Assembly (NCBI GenBank): GCA_049694275.1
Contig: JBAVQS010000002.1
Coordinates: 1-36,011 of the forward strand
Length of the DNA: 36,011 bases
Source: JBAVQS01 sp049694275
GTDB lineage: Bacteria > Chloroflexota > Anaerolineae > UBA4142 > SHND01
Direction: 5' to 3'
Part shown: positions 31,404 to 36,011 of the stretch, one piece after another
Position numbering within the stretch: the first letter of the stretch is position 1
How the letters are laid out: each line of letters starts with the position of its first letter
Program-made: the position numbers and the translations under genes
Notes under the pieces: generated by a model
Seen by the model: the letters and a program-made list of their open reading frames with translations, nothing else
Database searches by the model: none
What the model was told of the DNA's origin: nothing

Positions 31404-32301
31404 GCGGAAGAATGGGCGGTTCGGTATCCTGTGTCGATGCTGTCGCAGGGGAGCGATCCAGGTCTGGACTCAGGCCGCCGGTATCCTCGTTGCTGCCCTC
31501 ATCCGTTGTGATAGATGGCTCGGCGGTTGCTGCGGGCTTGAAATCGGTTGCGCTCGGTTCAGATGCCGTGGGGGCGTCCGAGTCTCTCCGGGCGCGGGCC
31601 AGTTCTTGTTGCACCTGGCGTTCCAGCTCTTGCAGGGCGGTTTGGGCCGCTTGCTGTTCGGCGGTTTGTTTGTTGCGACCGTGTCCGATGCCATATACCT
31701 TTTCGCCGAGTACCACCTCGACGGTAAACTCGCGCGCGTGATCCGGCCCGCGCGTCTGGACCGTGCGGTAGGTTGGCGTGACTTTGAGCTGGCCCTGGCT
31801 CAGTTCTTGAAGGAGGCTCTTGGCGTTGCGGTCCAGCCGTTCGTGGACGATCTCGATGGTCTTGGGCTCGATGATGCGCCAGATGATGCGCCGCGCGCCT
31901 TCGAGCCCCTGGTCGAGATAGATGGCGCCGACGATCGCTTCAAAAGTGCCGGCGAGGAGCGCTCGCCGTGTGCGCCCGCCAGCCGCCTCCTCACCGTGCG
32001 AAACCATGAGATGGGGGCCGAGTCCCATGTTTTGGGCGTACTCGGCCAGCGTCTCACCGCGCACCAGCGCTGCACGGAGCGATGTGAGGTCCCCCTCTTT
32101 CATTTCGGGAAAGTGGTGATAAAGGTATTCGGCGGTCACAAAGCCGAGAATGGAATCGCCGAGAAATTCCAGCCGCTCGTTATCGAGCCAGGGAAGGTTC
32201 GGGTTCTCGTTGAGAAAAGACCGGTGGGTCAGGGCGCGTTGGAGGAGTGATTTGTCCTCAAAAACCAGACCGAGGGATGTTTCCAACTCTGCAAGATTCA
32301 T
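31396..32301 (-). CDS. rnc: ribonuclease III
   Basis: 301 residues. The nuclease domain has the signature NERLEFLGDSILG and the second catalytic segment GTFEAIVGAIYLDQG. The double-stranded RNA-binding domain follows (AKSLLQELSQG, PTYRTVQTRGPDHAREFTVEVVLG, GRNKQTAEQQAAQTALQEL). It processes rRNA precursors and other structured RNAs. An extra tail of about 70 residues rich in Ser, Thr, Asp and Pro follows the dsRBD and is not part of the usual enzyme. The ATG at 32301 (MNLAELETSLG) is chosen; an in-frame start at 32334 would begin inside a repeat hairpin. It precedes the RmlD-like gene with an 8-base overlap. Confidence 0.95.
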   Translation of the reverse strand: MNLAELETSLGLVFEDKSLLQRALTHRSFLNENPNLPWLDNERLEFLGDSILGFVTAEYLYHHFPEMKEGDLTSLRAALVRGETLAEYAQNMGLGPHLMVSHGEEAAGGRTRRALLAGTFEAIVGAIYLDQGLEGARRIIWRIIEPKTIEIVHERLDRNAKSLLQELSQGQLKVTPTYRTVQTRGPDHAREFTVEVVLGEKVYGIGHGRNKQTAEQQAAQTALQELERQVQQELARARRDSDAPTASEPSATDFKPAATAEPSITTDEGSNEDTGGLSPDLDRSPATASTQDTEPPILPHE

Positions 32302-32306
32302 AATCA

Positions 32307-32373
32307 GTGTCAGGGGACAGGTGACAAGGGACAAGGCGCTGAACCTTGTCCCTTGTCATCTGTCCCCTGTCAC
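32307..32373. repeat. 30-bp-stem hairpin built of heptamers
   Basis: 32307-32336 pairs with 32344-32373 (28 of 30 bases) around a 7-base loop, CGCTGAA. Each arm is four 7-mers (TGTCAGG, GGACAGG, TGACAAG, GGACAAG) of the same family as the arrays at 9363 and 22384. It fills the gap between fabF and rnc. No T-run follows on either strand. Confidence 0.85.
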
Positions 32374-32377
32374 GCGC

Positions 32378-33643
32378 TCACTCTGTGTACTTTTTGAAAA
32401 TCACGGTCATGTTATGCCCGCCAAAGCCAAACGAGTTCGACAGGGCGTACTGGACATCTTTTTTCACGGGGCCATTCGGCAAATAGTTCAGGTCACATTC
32501 CGGGTCGGGATATTCGTAATTGATGGTGCCGTGCATGATCCCTTCCATGATGGTCTTGACGGTGATGACCGCTTCGACGCCGCCGGCTGCCCCCATCAGA
32601 TGGCCGAGCATGGATTTACTGGCGCTGATGGGCAGGTCATAGGCATATTCCCCGAATACTTTTTTGATGGCCGCCGTTTCAGCGGCATCGTTGAGGACTG
32701 TCGAGGTGCCGTGCGCATTGAGATAGTCGATCTGCCCCGGTTGAATGCCCGCCTTTTTGATGGCTTTGGTCATGACTTTGGCCATGCCCACGCCGCCTTC
32801 GGACGGGGCGCTGATGTGATAGGCGTCGTTATTGGCCGCATAGCCCACTATCTCAGCCAGGATTTTGGCGCCGCGCGCTTTCGCAAAATCGAGCCGTTCG
32901 AGGATCAGTCCGCCGGCCCCCTCGCCATAGATAAAGCCGTCGCGTTTAGCGTCAAACGGTCGCGAGGCGTGCTCGGGGTCGTCGTTGCGGGTCGACATGG
33001 CCTGCGTGCGATGAAACGCGGCCAGCCCAAACGGGGTGATGACGGATTCGGCGCCGCCGGCAATCATGGCGACGGCGTCCCCGCGCCGGATCATCTCATA
33101 CGCTTCGCCAACTGCATTGCTTCCGCTGGCGCAAGCAGACACGACCGTAAAGTTCGGCCCGCGCGCCCCGAACTTGATCGCCACTTCCCCCGGTCCCATA
33201 TTGGGAATCATGTAAGGACCGGTAAAGGGACTGACGCGCATCGGACCCTTTTCAAAGAGCGCGTGATAGCCCTGATCGATGGTGAGGAGGCCGCCGATGC
33301 CGCTGCCGAATATCACCCCGATCTCATCCCAGTTCGACTCGTCGATCTTTAATCCGGATTGCTTGAGCGCCTGCGCCGTCACGGCGAGCGCATAAATATC
33401 AAGCGGGTCCATCCGCTTGGCCTCTTTCCGGTCGATGATGTCCGCATAATCGTCGAGATTGAAATCGCTGACTTCGCACGCGATCTGGACGTTAAAGCCC
33501 GACGCATCAAACTTTTGAATTCGCCGCGCGCTGTTCCGCCCCGCCAATAGATTGTTCCACATGGTTTCTACCTGACAACCGAGGGGGGTCACCGCGCCTA
33601 GCCCCGTAATGACGACACGTTGTTCAATGTTATTTTCGCTCAT
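32378..33643 (-). CDS. fabF: beta-ketoacyl-ACP synthase II
   Basis: 421 residues, full length. It condenses malonyl-ACP with acyl-ACP in fatty-acid elongation. Catalytic triad: Cys171 in VVSACASGSNAVGE, His in NAHGTSTVLND, His in SKSMLGHLMGAAGG. The gatekeeper C-terminus NSFGFGGHNMTVIF is present. The ATG at 33643 has GAGGAG seven bases upstream. No acyl-carrier protein gene lies next to it here, which is unusual since acpP and fabF are often adjacent; rnc follows downstream on the same strand, as in many bacteria with acpP-fabF-rnc clusters. Confidence 0.96.
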   Translation of the reverse strand: MSENNIEQRVVITGLGAVTPLGCQVETMWNNLLAGRNSARRIQKFDASGFNVQIACEVSDFNLDDYADIIDRKEAKRMDPLDIYALAVTAQALKQSGLKIDESNWDEIGVIFGSGIGGLLTIDQGYHALFEKGPMRVSPFTGPYMIPNMGPGEVAIKFGARGPNFTVVSACASGSNAVGEAYEMIRRGDAVAMIAGGAESVITPFGLAAFHRTQAMSTRNDDPEHASRPFDAKRDGFIYGEGAGGLILERLDFAKARGAKILAEIVGYAANNDAYHISAPSEGGVGMAKVMTKAIKKAGIQPGQIDYLNAHGTSTVLNDAAETAAIKKVFGEYAYDLPISASKSMLGHLMGAAGGVEAVITVKTIMEGIMHGTINYEYPDPECDLNYLPNGPVKKDVQYALSNSFGFGGHNMTVIFKKYTE

Positions 33644-33684
33644 CCAGGCTCCTCAATAGATATGATATCGGAGATGAAAAATAA

Positions 33685-34734
33685 TCACTCGACGACAATC
33701 CCGGTTCCGGCAATCACCCGCCCGATCTCCCAGCGCGCAACCTGTCGCGCATCCAATTCGTGGTTGAATGTGTCAAGCCGATTCTGCGGAACCGATACCA
33801 GCAGTCCACCTGACGTCTGCGGATCGAGGAGCAGCGCCTCCCACTCATCCGACAGGTCTTGAGGAAAGAACACCTTGCCTTGAATATAGTCGCGATTGCG
33901 CGCCGTCCCGCCGGGCGTTTGGCCGCGCCGGGCAAGGTCGAGCGCCTCTTCCAGCACCGGCAAGCGTTTATAGTAGATTTCAAAGCGAACGCCCGAGGCA
34001 TTCGCCATCTCATACGCATGTCCAAGCAAAGAATAGCCGGTGATATCGGTGACGGAGCGCAATCCGGTGGCCTGGGCTGCTTGCGAGGCCGCGCGATTCA
34101 ACTGGACCATCCACTGGATTGCCTCGGTCAGGTCTGTTTCGGCGACCACACCATTTTTACCCGCTGTAGTGAGGATACCTGTGCCGAGCGGTTTCGTCAA
34201 AATCAGCACATCGCCGGCCTGTGCGCCCCCTTTGGTGAAAATCGTGTCCGGGTGCGCCAGTCCGGTGACCGCCACGCCGAACTTGGGCTCGCGATCGGTG
34301 ATCGTATGTCCGCCGGCAATAACCCCGCCCCCTTCGGCCATCTTGTCTGCCCCGCCCCGGACGATCTCTGAGAGCAGTTCGAGCGGCAGCTCCTCGCGCC
34401 AGGCGACAATATTGAGCCCGAGCAGTACCTCACCGCCCATCGCGTAGACATCGCTCATCGCATTGGCGGTCGCAATCGCGCCAAAAGCATAGGCATCGTC
34501 CACGACCGGCGGAAAAAAGTCCACCGTCTGAATGAGCGCCTGCCGGTCGTTGAGTCGATAGACCGCGGCGTCATCCGGCGCGCCGAGCCCGACGAGCAGG
34601 TTCGGAAAATCCGCCGGCTTGAATTGTCCCGCGAGTGGGCGCAAAACTTGCGCCAGCTCGGTCGCGCCGAGCTTGGATGCTCAGCCCGCGCACGAGGCGT
34701 AGGAGGTCAGGCGGATTTGCTTGGCAGTAGACAT
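33685..34734 (-). CDS. selD: selenide, water dikinase (selenophosphate synthetase), selenocysteine-containing
   Basis: 349 residues if the in-frame TGA at 34681-34683 is read as selenocysteine. It makes selenophosphate from selenide and ATP for Sec-tRNA and tRNA modification. The ATG at 34734 gives MSTAKQIRLTSYASCAGU then ASKLG: the active-site U-x-x-K matches C/U-x-x-K of SelD (E. coli GCGCK), with Sec18 and Lys21. Next come LGAPDDAAVY (ATP/metal-binding Asp), QTVDFFPPVVDDAYAFG, ANAMSDVYAMGG and AGGHTITDREPKFG. A hairpin starts 7 bases after the TGA. The alternative, a start at 34644 after the stop, would lose the catalytic residue. GGAGG lies about 11 bases before the ATG. A second Cys (residue 15) lies close to Sec. 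Confidence 0.93.
34655..34680 (-). promoter_or_regulatory. SECIS-like hairpin of selD
   Basis: On the minus strand, 7 bases after the TGA, AGCTCGG (34673-34667), loop CGCGA, CCGAGCT (34661-34655); with flanking CCA/TGG the stem reaches about 10 pairs with one bulge. Position and size fit a bacterial SECIS, which binds SelB. Confidence 0.65.
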
Positions 34735-34751
34735 GATGCTACTCGCCTCCA

Positions 34752-35183
34752 TCACCGCTTTGCGGCTTTCATCTCTAGCAATAATGCCCGATAGCCTGCC
34801 TGGATGAAATGTTCATCCGCAGTTACCGCGCTGTCAAGTCTCTGCTGCTCCATTACGACGAAGGAAATGCAGTCGGTCAATCCCCAATTTTTGTCGGCGC
34901 GTGATTCGTACAGTTGCAGGGCGCTTTGTAGGAGGGGTGTATTTACACTGACGACGTGCATGTTTGTAGTCTGGTATGCTTGCTTGATAAACTGAATGGC
35001 TCCGCTGCGGTTAAGGGTACTCAATGCGTTGCCCACTTCAACCAAAACGGCTTCTGTTACCCAGACCTCGCTTGCCGTCCTCAGGCGCGGCAAGAATGCC
35101 TTCGCCTGGATGTGGTAATCATCGCGCTGATTAAGCAACGCCTGGACAAAGACAGTATCGAGTAGGAGACGTTCGTTGTTCAT
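34752..35183 (-). CDS. PIN-domain toxin (VapC-like)
   Basis: 143 residues. The acidic residues of the PIN RNase are present: Asp9 (LLLDTVFV), Glu49 (VLVEVGNAL), Asp104 (GLTDCISFVVM) and Asp123 (TADEHFIQAGY). In this family they bind metal and cleave RNA, often tRNA or rRNA. The ATG overlaps the stop of the upstream antitoxin gene (ATGA), the standard arrangement of VapBC-type pairs. It ends 17 bases before selD on the same strand, so selD may be read from the same transcript. Confidence 0.9.
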   Translation of the reverse strand: MNNERLLLDTVFVQALLNQRDDYHIQAKAFLPRLRTASEVWVTEAVLVEVGNALSTLNRSGAIQFIKQAYQTTNMHVVSVNTPLLQSALQLYESRADKNWGLTDCISFVVMEQQRLDSAVTADEHFIQAGYRALLLEMKAAKR

Positions 35184-35425
35184 TTGGTGTTATCAGGCTT
35201 TTGCTTTGGCGTGCCATAGAGATAGTGATCGTGCTCGCTTGCCCAATCGCCCGGCGCTTGAATGGTGCCGGCCAGGGCCTCAAGCACGGCCCAAGCATCG
35301 CCTACTGGCAGGGATGGAATGGCGCTCTCAATTTTGATTACATAGTGCGTATTAGGCTCGAGATCGAGCGGTGAATCCGGGCGTAAAACTCGACCATCAA
35401 AAAACACTGTCAGAGTCGTTTCCAC
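35180..35425 (-). CDS. antitoxin of the PIN toxin (DUF104-like)
   Basis: 81 residues. Short beta-rich N-terminus TLTVFFDGRVLRPDSPLDLEPNTHYVIKIE, then a helical tail AWAVLEALAGTIQAPGDWASEHDHYLYGTPK that probably masks the toxin. This DGxVLRP ... EHDHYLYG pattern is common upstream of PIN toxins. The GTG start at 35425 is chosen because GGGGAGG lies six bases before it; a TTG eight codons upstream has no such site. It overlaps the toxin gene by 3 bases. As in other pairs it probably also represses the operon, though no DNA-binding motif is obvious. Confidence 0.82.
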   Translation of the reverse strand: METTLTVFFDGRVLRPDSPLDLEPNTHYVIKIESAIPSLPVGDAWAVLEALAGTIQAPGDWASEHDHYLYGTPKQKPDNTK

Positions 35426-35477
35426 TTTTTTCCTCCCCTTCTTTGACAACCATTGTGTGCAGAGTAGGGTATGCCAA

Positions 35478-36011
35478 TCAGACGAGCCGTCCCTGTGCGA
35501 CCATGACCACTCTCCCGCCTACATTGACCTCGATGCTTCCCTCTTTTTCCTGCGCTCGCAATAGCAGCAGCGAGGGACGCATGATCTCATAGCCCTGTTC
35601 CACTCGCACATCAATTGCATCCTGTCCAAAATAACGATGCTTGACGAGATAGCCTGCCAGGCAGCCGTTTCCGCTTCCGGTGGCCGGGTCTTCGGGAACG
35701 CCGACCTCGTTGACAAATACCCGCACGTTGAGCTGATTCTCCGGGTGATAGGTCTCGGGCGCGACGACGAGAATCGAGCGGGGTAGCTTGCCGCGGGTGA
35801 GCTCGACGAACGTGTCCCAATCCGGTTTGGCGCGCTTGACCGCCGAGAGCGTTTTGAGCGGGACAATCAAAAAGGGCACGCCGGTCGAAACGACTTGCAT
35901 GGGAAAGCGGGCGTCGATCTCATCGGGTGCGATGCGCAGGGTGCGCGCAATGGTATCCAGATCGCATGTTTCACCGAAGGTGGGCGGAATCTGGCGCATC
36001 CAGAGGACATC
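35478..36011 (-). CDS. PhzF family isomerase/epimerase-like protein (partial)
   Basis: C-terminal 177 residues only; the frame is open to the edge of the window (DVLW before MRQIPPTFG), and the WMRQ-P segment is internal in the family, so the start lies beyond 36011. The second half of the PhzF fold is visible: VSTGVPFLIVPLK, NVRVFVNEVGVPEDPATGSGNGCLAGYLVKH and GYEIMRPSLLLL. EDPATGSG is the family's most conserved motif. The catalytic Glu of the N-terminal half is not in the window. Members act as isomerases or epimerases on small molecules; the substrate here is unknown. Confidence 0.9.
   Translation of the reverse strand, partial: DVLWMRQIPPTFGETCDLDTIARTLRIAPDEIDARFPMQVVSTGVPFLIVPLKTLSAVKRAKPDWDTFVELTRGKLPRSILVVAPETYHPENQLNVRVFVNEVGVPEDPATGSGNGCLAGYLVKHRYFGQDAIDVRVEQGYEIMRPSLLLLRAQEKEGSIEVNVGGRVVMVAQGRLV

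Noticed and set aside
32302..32334. Upstream start of rnc adding 11 residues
   Set aside because: These codons lie within the repeat hairpin and precede the usual RNase III N-terminus; the ATG at 32301 fits the family.
33685..34644. SelD as a truncated pseudogene starting after a stop
   Set aside because: The sequence before the TGA is in frame, has a start codon and completes the SelD active site, so selenocysteine is the better explanation.

Overview
The window is about 36 kb of GC-rich bacterial chromosome. Several things suggest an uncultured member of the Chloroflexota (Anaerolineae-like): tandem M42 aminopeptidases, a GH133-type debranching enzyme, long Thr/Pro linkers after signal anchors, a SelD with selenocysteine at its active site, and many degenerate dispersed repeats. 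This placement is inference; there is no rRNA or tRNA here.

Layout. 1-9000 (+ strand): 3' part of DNA polymerase I, a conserved hypothetical, arginyl-tRNA synthetase, a small membrane-anchored protein and three consecutive M42 aminopeptidase paralogues. 9000-9520: no protein gene, but a good promoter, a cyclic-di-GMP-I riboswitch, its intrinsic terminator, a second terminator and a long heptamer-repeat field. 9486-11383 (- strand): a stand-alone phosphohistidine-swivel protein related to rifampin phosphotransferase, and a 55-residue small gene with a perfect Shine-Dalgarno. 11534-17757 (- strand): a palindrome cluster, then a type III-like restriction-modification locus in transcription order mod, DUF3800, a chimeric gene scar, DUF2442, res. 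18472-21863 (+): an unrecognised 462-aa protein, a Pro/Thr-linker lipoprotein and a polysaccharide deacetylase, which overlaps folK end to end. 22556-26912 (+): glycogen debranching enzyme and two membrane proteins resembling complex I/Mrp antiporter subunits. 26966-36011 (-): an aldolase of the DapA superfamily, a short SMC, an RmlD-like reductase, RNase III, FabF, SelD, a VapC-type toxin with its antitoxin, and a partial PhzF-family protein.

Most interesting items. (1) The c-di-GMP riboswitch has promoter, aptamer and terminator, but no open reading frame follows on its strand; it may make a ligand-controlled small RNA. (2) The third M42 paralogue has both active-site glutamates changed to glutamine, so it is probably a non-catalytic partner of the two intact copies. 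(3) The SMC protein has both ATPase halves but is only 880 aa and I see no hinge. (4) selD reads through an in-frame TGA into a proper start and active site, with a SECIS-like hairpin. (5) Degenerate 7-bp tandem repeats, often in inverted pairs, occupy at least four intergenic regions, and other dispersed repeats have entered coding sequences in frame (res helicase core, mod, C-terminus of the swivel protein). (6) Three genes have a -10 box exactly 7 nt before the ATG, suggesting leaderless transcripts.

How the genes work together: much of the window is housekeeping (replication, translation, RNA processing, fatty-acid and folate synthesis). The accessory block is roughly 9.0-18.4 kb, where the riboswitch, repeats, restriction-modification genes and remnants are concentrated.
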